NCBI RefSeq assembly: GCF_036785885.1
Contig: NC_092316.1
Coordinates: 16,671,001-16,735,000 of the forward strand
Length of the DNA stretch: 64,000 nucleotides
Direction: 5' to 3'
Origin: Coffea arabica
Lineage: Eukaryota > Streptophyta > Magnoliopsida > Gentianales > Rubiaceae
The position numbers were made by a program, and so were the translations under genes. The notes below the pieces were generated by a model that did no database searches, was not told the origin of the DNA, and saw nothing but the letters and a program-made list of their open reading frames with translations. Positions 35,771 through 47,700 of the stretch are shown in pieces. How positions within the stretch are numbered: the stretch's first letter is position 1; each line of letters begins with the position of its first letter.

Positions 35771-36519
35771 TACACAAAGTGACCGCAATTTGGTTTATGA
35801 AATAATCCCAAATAAAAATTTAGAATGAATTTATTTGTTTTGAAAGTTGTATAACGGTCGTTAAAACTCCAGAGATTGGCAAAAAAATTTTGGGGTTGCA
35901 TAAAAGCAGAGCGAAGAAGGAGAAGAATTGAGCTTTTTGTCCGTTGCAATTGTTCCATTAAAAATGGCTCTATTCTATTTTACCCATTTTTTGTTGGGTA
36001 AAATCGTTGGTTCTAACGATCAATTCTTCATTTCCCGTCAATTGTCCTTAATTGGCCAAAATTACGAAATTTTGAGGATGCTATATGTTTGGGGTGAAAC
36101 TTTGAGGATGAAAAGTGCATTTTTTCCTATAAAATATTTAATCAAATGTTATTTCTTGTCTTAATTTTTGTTATGACTATATTACATATTTATTAAATAG
36201 ATATACCTTTATAATTAAAGTTAATATTTGATATTTTAGGATGCCATATATTTAAATAGATGAAAATTATTTTGAATATAACATATTAAAATAATTTTAT
36301 TTGTCAATCATTTTGGCCCCCCCTCCAAGGAAAAAATCTTGATTTCGTCATTGCTTAGGAAGAAATTGGGGTCTATTGCTAATAAAAGATTGTGAAAATT
36401 TACTTTTATATCCTAATTATTTGAAAAAATCTAATGAACAAATTTTGCAAAAAAAAAAAAACCTTGTTTCTTACCAACAAATTAAGTAACTAATAAAATC
36501 ACCTGTAATGTTGTTTTAA

Positions 36520-37140
36520 CATATTTAATTTATGTTAAATACAAATTTTACCAGTTTCTCTTTCATAAAAATATAAGTATTACACCTTTTCAATTTTAGT
36601 TACAAACATTTATTTATTTTACATAAATGTAGTGATTCAGAATAAAATACCCATAAATAGCTAGTATTTTGTTAATGTAATGCAAAAAATCCATAAAGAG
36701 CTGGTATGTTATGGGCGCAATCTTTTTTACTTTCACATATTTAAATTTTGTTAAATACAAAATCTACCAGTTTCCCTTTCGTAAAAATATAAGTATAATA
36801 CTTTTTCAATTTTAGTTACAAACATTTATGTATTTTACATAAATATAATGATTCAGAGTAAAATACCCATAAATAGTTAGTATTTTGTTGATGTAATGCA
36901 AAAAACTCATAAAGAGCTGGTATGTTATGGGCAAAAACTTTTTACTTTCACATATTTAAAATTTGTTTAATATAAAATTTACTAGTTTCTCTTTCGTAAA
37001 AATATTAGTGTAACACTTTTTCAATTTTAGTTACAAATATTTATGTATTTTATATAAATGTAATGATTCAGAATAAAATACCCGTAAATAGCTAGTGTTT
37101 TGTTGATGTAATGCAAAAAAAAAAAAAATTATAAAGAATA
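36520..37140 (-). repeat. Three tandem units of a roughly 215-bp repeat
   Basis: GATTCAGAATAAAATACCC recurs near 36632, 36848 and 37063 with matching surroundings (TAAATAGCTAGTATTTTGTT, CATAAAGAGCTGGTATGTTA). One inverse unit lies at 28070-28150 on the left side of the structure. Confidence 0.9.
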
Positions 37141-37189
37141 GGTATGTTATGGGCAATATATTTTTTACTTTCATAAAAATCAGTTTATG

Positions 37190-37480
37190 TTAAATACAGG
37201 ACAACCAAGCATGGCTGTGTTTAGTACTGCTTACCCTTTCTCTTCGGTGTTTTATTTCTAGACTCATTATATATATGTTAATTCCGTGACACCCCAATAC
37301 ATTTTCAGCTTCTGCCATACACAACATTTCCAAACCGGCCCGTGCCTGTTATAGGTCACCATTTGCTTTTGTAAACATATTCCTTTCATCATCCGTACAT
37401 GTCAGTTTCTTTGACATATTCTTTACCTTTCCACGTGCCTGCTTCTTTGCCATATAATTTACTTTCCACACCTGTCTTTG
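37190..37480 (-). repeat. Right outer arm of inverted repeat (second copy of UGT74 upstream region)
   Basis: The inverse of 27785-28070, the DNA 300-600 bases above the UGT74 start codon. Homology fades beyond about 37480, so no UGT exon accompanies it. Confidence 0.85.
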
Positions 37481-39697
37481 AAATATGTGAATACACTACA
37501 GAATTTACCCATAACAATTTGTCAAATTTGAGGTTTGAATAGATCACCTTGCTTTAAATAATCAACATTTATAGATACAATGAAATCTCTCTCTTTTTTT
37601 TTCTGTGAAACGTCGACAATTTACAATCGAAAACAGGGAAGGATCCATGTATCAATTTTAAAGTCCAAGCAAAGCCATTTCCCGTGCCTTTCCGAGAAAG
37701 CACAATGAATGATAGTTATGGTTTAATGGTAGGGCGAAAGACATTCATTTCGAATTCGTATGAAAGTAGATCCATTGCCACCAACTTGTTTGTTTGTATT
37801 TCATTTTCTTATCTTTCTGTATCTGTATAGAGTTGGTTTTGTTATATCTTCTACTCTATTTTGATTTTTTTTTCATTGATCATGTCAATAATAGACACTC
37901 ACACTTGTTCCTACTCTTACACTGTGAAAAAGGGAATAGACCCAACTAGGTCATTAAGAACCGAAGGGGACAAAACTACCTTTGAACTGGACGGATGTAC
38001 TTTAGCATTTGCTGAATTTGAAAAAATCATATAAAATAACAATTGATGAGAGACAAGATTTAAAACCTTGACTTCCTATCCCATAAAAACTTTAAATGCC
38101 TTTGTGTTGGCCAATGACTTAAGGGACTATTGGTTATATACAATGAAAACTCGATAGGTGGGAAATTTATGTTTAAATGTGTATATTTCAATGCTTTGAA
38201 AATCAGATCGATTCGATCGGTTTGGTTGGTTGAACCGCAAATTGATCATGTCTTCAATCTTGTTCAATAGTTAATCCAAAAATTCAATTAAACCGATTAA
38301 ACTCGATCAAAGATCGGTTGGACCAATAAAAACCGGAAAGTTCCATCGGAATTCACTAAATTTTTGTTTTTTAAAAAAATTATTTCAATTGTATTCAAAA
38401 TTTTTTAATACTAAAACAAATAAAACATGATTAAACCTTTGAACAGGAGTTGAACCAGTCGAATTAATTGAACTGCAAACTAAAAGTTCTTCTAGTTCTC
38501 TCCCTATTACGGGTTTGAACTTCATTGGTATAGTTGTTTTTTAGTGTGTAAGTTATGGTTGACGATGAATCATCGGTAAACTTTTTAAGAATTCTTTCAT
38601 TTTGTACTTCAAAGACGGGATGAGCAAATTTTCTTCTTTTTTTATTTTTCTTTTTTGTTTTCTTTAGAAAGAGAGGTGTTGTAATTATTCTTTCCCCATG
38701 TAAGCTCTCAAATTATATGTGAGTTTAGGCACTTGATTTATTTGGGATGAATCTGCCGTGTTTGGATGTGGATTCATCTACAATTATGTTTGTCATTATT
38801 CAGTGGAATCTGAGTACAGGATAAATTAAAGTTGACAGACATTAAAAAATAAAAAAAAATAAAAGTGTGCAACTTTGACACGATTTGTTGTAAGGAGAAT
38901 TTTACTTAAGAATTCTCAGATGCAAAAACAATTTATTGAACCAATGGTCTGTTGGTCCCTGCCAAGTATCGAAGTCGCTGGCCACAAAAAACAATTCCTC
39001 GGAATTTTGGATCCATCAAGTCATGAAGATTAGTTACATTACATCAGATTTAAAAAAAAAAGGATCTGGGGTTGAACAAGAACCTTTCTCATAATTTGCT
39101 CTCTCTTTTCCATAACCCACTTTCATGTCGAGAGAGAGAGAGTCTTATTTTATTTACACTTTTGCCCTCACATGACTAATGGGTTTGAAAAAGTTGTTAA
39201 TAAATCTTGAGCGGTTGAATTGTTATTAACAGTAAGATTAAAAAATAATGAACAAAATTTGATCATTTAAGATAGGGTTAACTTCACTAAACCTTTTGAA
39301 AAAATGCCTTTCTTCATATTGTCCCCCTAATTGTTTAATTGAACTGATCCACCCCTCGTACTATTACAATTTTCTCAATCTAGTACAATTGGGGTCAACC
39401 AGTCCAATCTTTGGCTGAATCAGTCATGTGACACATACATGATTTCTGGGGTGATTTAATTAACCCAACAAGCTCTTAATTATCAAATTATCAATTACTT
39501 GCCATTAGGCTGCCATGAGAGATATAAACAAACTAGGCTTTTTATTTCATAAAACAAAGATGATCCTTCCAAATGGATAGTCTCATCTATTTACATTTGA
39601 CCTTTGAGATCAAATGGTCTTTCGTAAAAACAAATAACAAACTTGGCCTTTGAGAACAAACGGCCTTTCGTAAAAACAAACAACAAACTTGGCCTTT
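37481..39697. other. Intergenic, no gene seen
   Basis: AT-rich. 38190-38530 contains GATCGGTTTGGTTGG-type stretches reminiscent of decayed transposon ends. 39605-39690 has two tandem copies of a 45-bp unit (GGCCTTTCGTAAAAACAAA). No supported exon. Confidence 0.4.
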
Positions 39698-39930
39698 TTA
39701 TGGGGACCCATCCATGTTAACATCATTCCATGCCCACTGGTAATCATCATCTGGAGTATCTGACGGGGTAGTGGCTGGATCAGTAATATTGTACATCTCA
39801 ATGTAATTTTCATGTGCTTCCTTGTTTCTTCTTTTATTTTCCAAGCTTTTTAGTTTTGATCTGTTCTTGAAAATATAAGAAGAGATTGTTGATGTAGCTG
39901 TGGAGCTTTGTGATGTATCATATGGATCTT
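39698..39930 (-). CDS. Orphan terminal exon, unknown protein
   Basis: A 233-bp exon-like segment: an acceptor TTATTTCAG, then an open frame (EDPYDTSQSSTATSTISSYI..., a Lys/Arg-rich middle, then DDDYQWAWNDVNMDGSP) closing with TAA at 39698-39700. The frame is serine/threonine-rich, then basic, then acidic, unlike random AT-rich DNA. I do not recognise the family and see no upstream partner exon before CBP60 gene B at 40728. It may be a gene remnant. Confidence 0.35.
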
Positions 39931-40727
39931 CTGAAATAAATAGCTCCCTAAATCACAAAAATTTTTAATTCTGTGCAACTTTTGTTTTATTATCAGAATT
40001 GAAGTTTATTTTAATAAATATTAGCTTATGGATTCTACTTTTTGTATTTTGCTACAAATTCTAAATAAATTGAACTATATGATTGTTAAGTACATTGTAC
40101 TTCATGTTTTATTAGTTCAAAAGTTTTCACGAAAGTGTAATTAATTATCCAAAGTTTATCTTGACTTATGTTTATAATTTATAAATTTGTTCAAAACTTT
40201 CTTGTGAAATTTTAAATGGCAAGGGAAGGGTACATTGGTCAGTTCATGAAACCCTATGCCTTCCACAAAACTAATCCAGCATAAATTTGGGTTTGCCCAA
40301 CCCAATCTATTTGACTGAAAAAGTAGTAATTGCATAGGAGTAAATTAATTCAATGAAACGTTCGGGGCGAAAATGCAATTTTCGAGGGAATTTATCAGAA
40401 TTAACCCTCTAGAATAATAACTTTATTCATTAGCAAGTGTGACAAAATTGGTGAGACGGAGGGGAGTAGACATGAAGAAACAGAGGAGATGCCTGGAAGA
40501 TGGGAACTGAGGATCGACAATACGGAGAGCAACAGTGCTTCACTACTGTGCAAGGAATGTACATGTCCCAACTACATCTAAGAACCGCACTCAATATACA
40601 TTCAGGCAGCAAAACTATTCAACTAATACCCTTTCTTTCTTTTTTTGGAAAGGGGACATTTCCTTCCAGAAAAAATCTACAGCCGATAACTGGAAATGCA
40701 TTTGTAGCACAAAGCAAAAAGTTGCTG
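39931..40727. other. 3' flank of CBP60 gene B
   Basis: Contains the likely 3' UTR of gene B near 40500-40727. The sequence farther left is plain AT-rich DNA without features. Confidence 0.45.
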
Positions 40728-43700
40728 TTAACAGTATCTTTTTACTTCTTTCACATTAGACTTTCTTGCAACCAACCTTCTTATCGAAAACCATCTCAAG
40801 ACACTGAACAGCATTTTCCATCTCCTCTTCGGACGCCCCAGAAAGCAACTAACAGCAGTATTCAGACCAGTGGATGGCCCCAAATTTGAAGAATCAAAAA
40901 ATTGTAGGTGCTCATCCTCGTAGAAAGCTTGAGTCATGGAGTCTGTGTCACATATCGTGTTGTTCGTGACTTGGCCAGGAATGTTCAAAGGGTGGTCAAA
41001 TCTAACCTCCATAGAGTCCATAATGGGCAGGTCATATTCATCCAGGCTGGTTAAACCCCCGAGTGAATACATGGATGGCATGATATCAGAACAGGTAGTT
41101 GGTTCTGGATAATCACATTTGCCACTCTTATGAGAATTCAGAACCTTGCTGCCATCGAGCATAGGAGGATTCGAGGAGTATTCTATGGTAGACAAGAATA
41201 AAGAACCATCCATAAGAGAGGCCTCGTCATCAATTGAAACCACATCAGTCCAGTGCCTGTAAGCAGCAGCCACCAGGTCTCGGGCATAAGCCTGCAGCAA
41301 AGTTGGATATTGGCCAACTAATATTAGTCATTCAAACGCTAAGCAGGGGAAAGAACAGTACTAGAAAGGCAAGAAGTTTAGTTTATATTCATAGTTCATA
41401 CCTTTTCTGTTTCAGACAGCTTATCATGGGTAATATACTGGCAATCAGAGACAAAACCCATCACCTCTCCTACAACATTAAAAACTACACCTTTTTTATG
41501 CTGAGATCCGGATGGATAGTAGAAGTGCAATTCCTTGTCAAGGACACAAGTCCGGGCATGATCGACTGTCACTTCCCACATTTTAGTTGACATGCCTGTC
41601 CCAAGGATCTGCAGGATTTTGAATACACAAAAGGGGCATTATAAGCTATTTCGTCCCAAAGAAAAAAGCTATTTCTCCAAATAAGCAAGAGAACTTTCAC
41701 CACATTGCACAAAAAAGTCTATTTCAAATGTCAATGTGGAGCTACAAAATTTTCTACGCATTTAACATGACCAAGACACCAATGATGCACCTTCCACAAA
41801 ATCAAATCCAACAGCTCACTATGTCAGTGCATATGAGAATTTAACAACAGACAGAATGAAGGTGTACTATACACACCTCTAGAACAATCACATTTTATAA
41901 ACAATTTTCATCTCAAATATATCACAGAATGGACTTTTAACTGGCCCTTGGAAAAGTAAGGCAAAAAATTTGAGAACAATCCTATATGAAACATCACTGT
42001 TTTTTCGAAGTCTTGTAGGATCAACAATATATAGGGTAAGGAAATCCAATAGATTCTTACATTTCGAAGCCTTGCAGGATCAACAAAATAGAGGGTAAGG
42101 AAATCCTTCACAGTTTTGATTCTCTCTTTGCTCAGACGTCTGTGAAAAGCTCCATCTTTTCCTATCTTTTCTAGGCGCCATACTTCATCTGCCAGAGAAG
42201 GAGGGTGATGCTTCTTGTACACTACAAAAAGAAACCCAGGCCGGTTATTAGGATGTAACTCAAGTCATAAGAGAAAGAACCTAAGCACAAAAAAGGATTT
42301 AAGGCATTACACTTCATCTGTATCACGTCCTGTTTAAGGCACATCTCACATGCTAGCAGAAAGAATAAAGAGAATACTACATCTGATAAGAGAGTAAAGA
42401 ATCCAGGAGAAACCAGAAAACGATAGAAGATCAATTGACTAATGGCAACTTAAGTCACCTAACTTCTAATTAATGACGAGTAAACTGGTGATTTTGTGTT
42501 TCCTAAAGAATAAAATGCATGAAGCAAAAGCCTTGCAATATGCAACACAGACAAGATAAACCTAAAAGGAAGATACGTATTATGTCTATTGTCTCTAAAC
42601 ACAAGAGGGGTATAGCAAGAAGCTGTTTGAAAGGTGAAGATAGCTATAGAAGCATAATTGAGGTTCAAGTTCAAGCAACTTAGTACTGCAGAAAATATTA
42701 AACATGCAGAGTTTATACAATGTACCGTTATTATGTTCCAAAAATTGAATACAGGACAAATAAGCATCATCTCTATACTTCTGATTGGATATGTTCAAGA
42801 ATAAAACGGAACAGAATACCATTCTAGGAAAAAAGAAAAGGGAAGGGCATTTAGAAGCATTGAGTACGCAGGTACTTTTATAGTTTTATTAAATTTAGAC
42901 CAAGGATGTACTCTACAGAAAAAAAAAAGGATCAAATGCTCCATAAGACAGACGGACTCAATTGATCTTAGAATCGAGGGAACCAAAATATTTGTACCTT
43001 TGCCAAGCTACTTATCCCCATTATTTCAACTGAAGAAAATCTGAAATAGTTTCAATCAAATGAAATTATTTGTGATATCGAAAAGCTCTATTATTACTTC
43101 ATCTTTATAAACCAACAGGTCATCAGACATATATAACTAGTGTGTGCAGTCAACTTCTCCCGACTTCTAGAAGATGCAAAAGTACCAAGTAAAAATATAA
43201 TGTAGGAAAGTACACAAGATCATATGATGGAGGCAGCCAAAAAAAAAAGGCTGCTCCACGATGATAGCATCTTCCAGCAATTGATGACTTGCATCAAAGA
43301 AAAAAAAATGCACGCGCACATGAAAAAATGCATGATAAGAGCAATGAAAAAGAGCACATGAATCATCTTCAACCGTCAGAAGAGCAGTGACTAAAAACTA
43401 TGGGAAAAAGAAATAGCACAGAAAACCAATGATGAATTTAACATCTAAAAGTAAAGCTTCAGTAATGGAGACTACACAGAACTAATAAATACTTGAAGTT
43501 CCAGTTATTGCCTACACAATGAGAACCAAAGTTGAGCCTTTCCCATTAACCGACAATTTCGCTTCCTTTGCAATTGCAGACTTAACAACTTAAGAGCTAA
43601 CTATAAGCCTGAACCATAACATTTTAACAAAAAAACCCTCTTTAAAAGTTGGAACCAAATTTTGTTTTCATCATGAATGTCACTGGCATTGGCAGGCTTG

Positions 43701-45943
43701 CTTTGAGAAAAAGGAGCACAACAATAACAAGAAAATATTTCTGCTTACCTGTCAAGCAATGCACATGAGAGAGAGAGAGAGAGAGAGTGTGTGTGTGTGT
43801 GAGAGAGAGAGAGGCAATTAAAATTCTTACATTCTCCACGATGATCCCTGACAATGAAGGAGTCTGTTTTGGCCTCTTTCACTCTGTTACCATCAGAATT
43901 GTCCACAACTCTTGCCCCCAGCCTGAATTTGCGGCTTCTTGTCCAGCTTGAGTTGTCTGTGAAAGAAATGTCACTGACCACACCAATGCCCTCTTTAAGA
44001 GTCAAAAAAGCATCCCCAGTAAGAAGGGGTTTCTTGCCTTCCCTTTCTCTGACAATATTATTCTTGAACTCTTCAAAGGTCCAATTATCACTTTCATCAC
44101 CATCAAAATCTCCCTCAAGAACTACTATTTCAACTTTTGCAGCAGATTGAGGACCAATGGGAACAACTTGCCCAGTAAAAGGATCAACTAAGGCAACTTG
44201 TAGATTGTTAAAATCCTCGCCTTCTATACGTGTTCCAGTAAAAACTGGAAGAGAGATACCAGTTAGAAACTGTAACTGTAAACTTCCTGATTCAGAAGAG
44301 CATATCTCTTTCCCGCAAGTCCTATTTTAAAAAATTATGCATCTCATTAGCAATTTAGAGTAGTAAAGGCAATAGGCTAGACTTTGAGTATAACTCTCAA
44401 TATTTACCTTCTTATACTGATCAAGTACTTTTTCATTGCCAAGTCAACTTCCTCTTTCACCTGAGAGTTCATGCAACGAATCAACAAAATAGCATTCTGG
44501 GAGAAGTAAATAAAGAACAAAGGGGAAGAAACTCCATGAGCAAGGTATAAAAAAGTGCTTGGTCCTATTTGCATAGTGGTGTTTATTTCATAGTATTGAA
44601 TCTGTAAACATTCAAATCATACTGAAGATTACAGTTGCACCATCACTTGGCATAATCCCTTTTAGACAACCAATAAATCAAAGTAGAATAGAACTGAAAG
44701 GCAGAGGAATGCATAGATCTATTTCTGAATTGAATTCTAAACACATTATTGTTTCTGCAAGTCCACTTCAAGAAAAAAGCATCCAGAATGTTTGCAGCTG
44801 TTTTAACAACTTTAACCAAGATCAGCTTTTCATATGAAGTATGTTGCTATGGAGGAGAGTAAGATTTGACAAAACATATTAGACATCAAGAAATGTAGTA
44901 AACTGGAAACTGAGGCATAGAACTAACTTTTTCCCTAACTTTCACCATTTCATGATAGTTGGTCATAAAAGAATGTAATACACCCTGAAATTGATTGTGC
45001 ATAAGCTCTCCAGAGAGAATTAACTAAGACATAAATCCCTTCGTCCTTTTTCGAGTATCAGGAATCCAAGACTTCTTAACATCTAAAACCAATGACTTAA
45101 ATCTAAAAGAACAGTTGCTAAGCAAAATTTTTCATCAACATAAAAAGCAGGAGAGAAATTGTTAGACAGGAATTGCTTGAAGGACAAGAGCTTACAATTT
45201 TACGGATCATTGGCTCCAAAGCTGGCTCGATCAATTTTTGCATTCTACGCAAGGTTATTAACTCCGATGCTACACTATAAAACATTACCGAGAGGAAAGT
45301 CAGGAATGACAAATATCAGACACAAACCAGATACTCATTTCCATGCTCACCCAAACATCTGAGAAAGAACCTTCAATCCTATCCTCAAATTACTTGAAAA
45401 CATCCTCAAGTCACCCATTACACGTATTTTGAACAAAAAGGCAACCAAAAAGCTTCATATCATAGAACAGCACAATTAATCATTTCCTATGTACGTAATT
45501 CATATGTAGCAGTCAAATTGATCATATCCATTAAGCAGCAAGCCTACTAATTTCAAGAAAATCTTTTGTAAATTTTGATTCCAAAAGCAGCTAGTGTTTG
45601 ATTTTCCAACTTTCTTCCCTTTCCTTTTGTTCTTCTTTAATGTTACTTCTGGGCATAAACCTAAGTGCAAGCAGCCCAAACTGATAGTCAACTTAACACT
45701 GAACATGTAAATGCAAATGCAGTCAAATACATCATACAAATATAAGTTCCAATCAGACAATTTTATAAAGTCCCAGATAGAAAGCATAAAAAGTCAAGAA
45801 CCGAAAAACGAAAAGGGCCAGCTCATATTTCACCTATTAAGAGAAGGGAGTTTTCTCCTCTTGTCATCAGAGGCAAAGTCATCACCATCTGATTGAGTCT
45901 TGCAACTCTCTTCTTGCTGCTGCTGTTGTCGCTTCTGGGACAT
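40728..45943 (-). CDS. CBP60-type calmodulin-binding transcription factor (complete, 7 exons)
   Basis: CBP60 proteins are plant-specific nuclear DNA-binding factors, several controlled by Ca/calmodulin and active in defence. Exons: 45834-45943, 45196-45274, 44408-44460, 43831-44321, 42061-42221, 41402-41608, 40728-41291. All introns are GT..AG, phases agree, 554 residues. The N-terminus is Gln-rich with a basic patch (DKRRKLPSL, about 27-35), then [13 protein letters not shown] and [12 protein letters not shown]. The core (exons 4-6, about 82-368) has [45 protein letters not shown] and [15 protein letters not shown]. The C-terminus (about 516-545) has [15 protein letters not shown], a basic amphipathic helix at the calmodulin site of group I CBP60s. 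ATG chosen at 45943 because it opens the conserved N-terminus. It is the intact relative of copy A. Nearest to CBP60A-F rather than CBP60g/SARD1 by its start; subgroup uncertain. Confidence 0.93.
43769..43814. repeat. (GA)n(GT)n(GA)n microsatellite in intron 4 of gene B
   Basis: GA, GT and GA runs close to the exon 4 donor. Copy A has a shorter pure GA run at 13852-13870. Confidence 0.9.
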
Positions 45944-46150
45944 TTTTCCAAACCTTCCAAACCCAAAAATAGCAACAGCCCAGATGCTAATTCTGTCAAT
46001 TCTAAACAGTAGCACCTAACACCAGTAGAGAATTCATGGGCTGTCTCAAATAATACTAACAACAATGATGAAGGCAGTAGTTGAGGAAGCCAAGAAAAAC
46101 CCACCATATATATACTACTAAAATTACCAAGAATTGGATAAAACAGTGAA
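45944..46150 (-). promoter_or_regulatory. Putative promoter and 5' UTR of CBP60 gene B
   Basis: A TATATATA run at 46106-46114 lies about 165 bases above the ATG on the minus strand. No other element stands out. The open frames in this stretch on both strands are unrelated to known proteins. Confidence 0.35.
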
Positions 46151-46810
46151 AAAGTACTGATCAACTGTGGAACAAAAAGCCACAAGACAAAAGATATCAA
46201 TGATTGAAGACGAAAAAAAAGTTATGTACGAATAAGTATGGAAGGTGTGAATTTTGGCTGGTTCTGGAGGAGTTGGATACGAACAGAATACAATCGTATG
46301 TAAGTCTTTCACCGCCGGTAAAAGAAAAGCTAATGGCACCTCTGCCAATTTTAGGTGTACGTGCTGCTACTGGAATTGTCCATTTCTGGGGCAGGAAATA
46401 CCGCAATTGTGCTGCAGAATAGAGGAAAGAGCTGAGGAATGGAGGGAAGAAGGGAAGAAGGTAGGGGCCCACAAAACCGTGTACGGCAGAGTGTAGACCC
46501 CAGAAATACGCGTTGATGTCACATGTTTTTGAATTTTCAGGTTTTTGTTCACTTTCTTCATCAGGTATAATAATACATGCTTCAACTGCTTGCTTCATCT
46601 TCAAATCTAATTTATAAGTAGGAATGTAGGATTTTGTTTTCCTTGCTACGGAGTACACCTACTTGTACTTTTAATTTTGTTTATTGATATTAATATTATT
46701 TTGTTTTGCTCTTTTATTCTTATTTTTTATTTTGGGTGAAAGTGTAATAATACATTGGTTTATTTATACGGTTGATTGCTGTACACCCCATCGCTTTTCG
46801 AGAGTTGCAT

Positions 46811-46824
46811 CCCCCCCCCCCCCC
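46811..46824. repeat. Poly-C run
   Basis: Fourteen C in a row followed by GGGG, rare in this AT-rich region. Its length may be affected by sequencing or assembly. Confidence 0.8.
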
Positions 46825-46899
46825 GGGGACAACTTTTAATTGGATATTTATCCTTGCTTCATGTATTTTTTTTTTTTTTTGTCATTCGTCGCTATTTAT

Positions 46900-47095
46900 C
46901 TATGAAAGCAAATAGAGACTGAACCACCACCGAATTAAATGGATACACTACATATCCATCTAAATTTTTTAGAAGAGCCACTATATGGCAATTGATGAAA
47001 AGTAAGGTTCGAAACCTTGACCTCTCATCCCACCAAACCTTAAGAGGTTGGTGGCCACCAACCTTTGGGCCGGTGATTTCATGCTTCATGCCTTG
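46900..47095 (-). repeat. SINE-like repeat
   Basis: Read on the minus strand it contains GGTTTCGAACC, resembling a pol III B box, and a GGTTGGTGGCCACCAACC palindrome. A related stretch (GGTTGGTGGCTGGGTTCAAA) occurs at about 52515. Termini not defined. Confidence 0.35.
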
Positions 47096-47611
47096 ACTAA
47101 CTAAAATACCGAGAACCCATTGGATGCATCATGTACGTCATCTGACATATTACCGTAGCACATTAGTACTAATCACTTGTAACTAAATAATGATGGTGTG
47201 TCTTTTTTTTTAATTTAGTAGATAATAATTAGATGAAAAATGACCCACCAAATTATTTGGTAACTTCTTATTGATATTAGTTAGTTGTGATGTCGTACAT
47301 AGTTTTAACTAATGCTTTTGTCCAAGCTACCCTCAAAAATATAAATATTGTAGCATTCATCATTCTAAGATCCAAGTTCTTTCTTCCTTCCCTTTTCTCT
47401 TGTTTCTTTTTCTTTCTTTGCCAATTCTTGTTCCTTTTTATTTTCTTTTGTTTTCCTATTCCCTTCATTTCCTTTGCACATCTTTTACCTCCACCAAACT
47501 CGTAAAGCCTTTTTTTAAATCTTTTTCCTAGCAGAAGAGGGGTACTTATATAGCTTTTCTTTTCTTTTTTTAATCTTTTCCTTCCTGAAGCGAGGTGGAA
47601 CATAATAAATA

Positions 47612-47700
47612 AGGAGCGATAGGGAGATTTGAATAAAAAACTTCTAATTCCTAGGATCTAAACCTTAATCACTAGACCAAGATCATCTTGGCTTACCAAA
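47612..47700 (-). repeat. tRNA-derived SINE fragment
   Basis: On the minus strand: TTGGTCTAGTGATTAAGG (A-box-like), then TTATTCAAATCTCCC (B-box-like) at SINE spacing. Not a tRNA gene, because it does not fold as a cloverleaf and lacks an acceptor stem. Confidence 0.45.

Noticed and set aside
46197..46658. Frames on both strands upstream of CBP60 gene B
   Set aside because: No conserved motif or splice logic; more likely promoter or 5' UTR DNA.
47277..47603. Lys/Glu-rich minus-strand frame
   Set aside because: Generated by a CT/TTC-rich low-complexity stretch on the plus strand.
47612..47700. tRNA gene
   Set aside because: A- and B-box-like sequences are present but there is no acceptor stem or cloverleaf; better read as a SINE.
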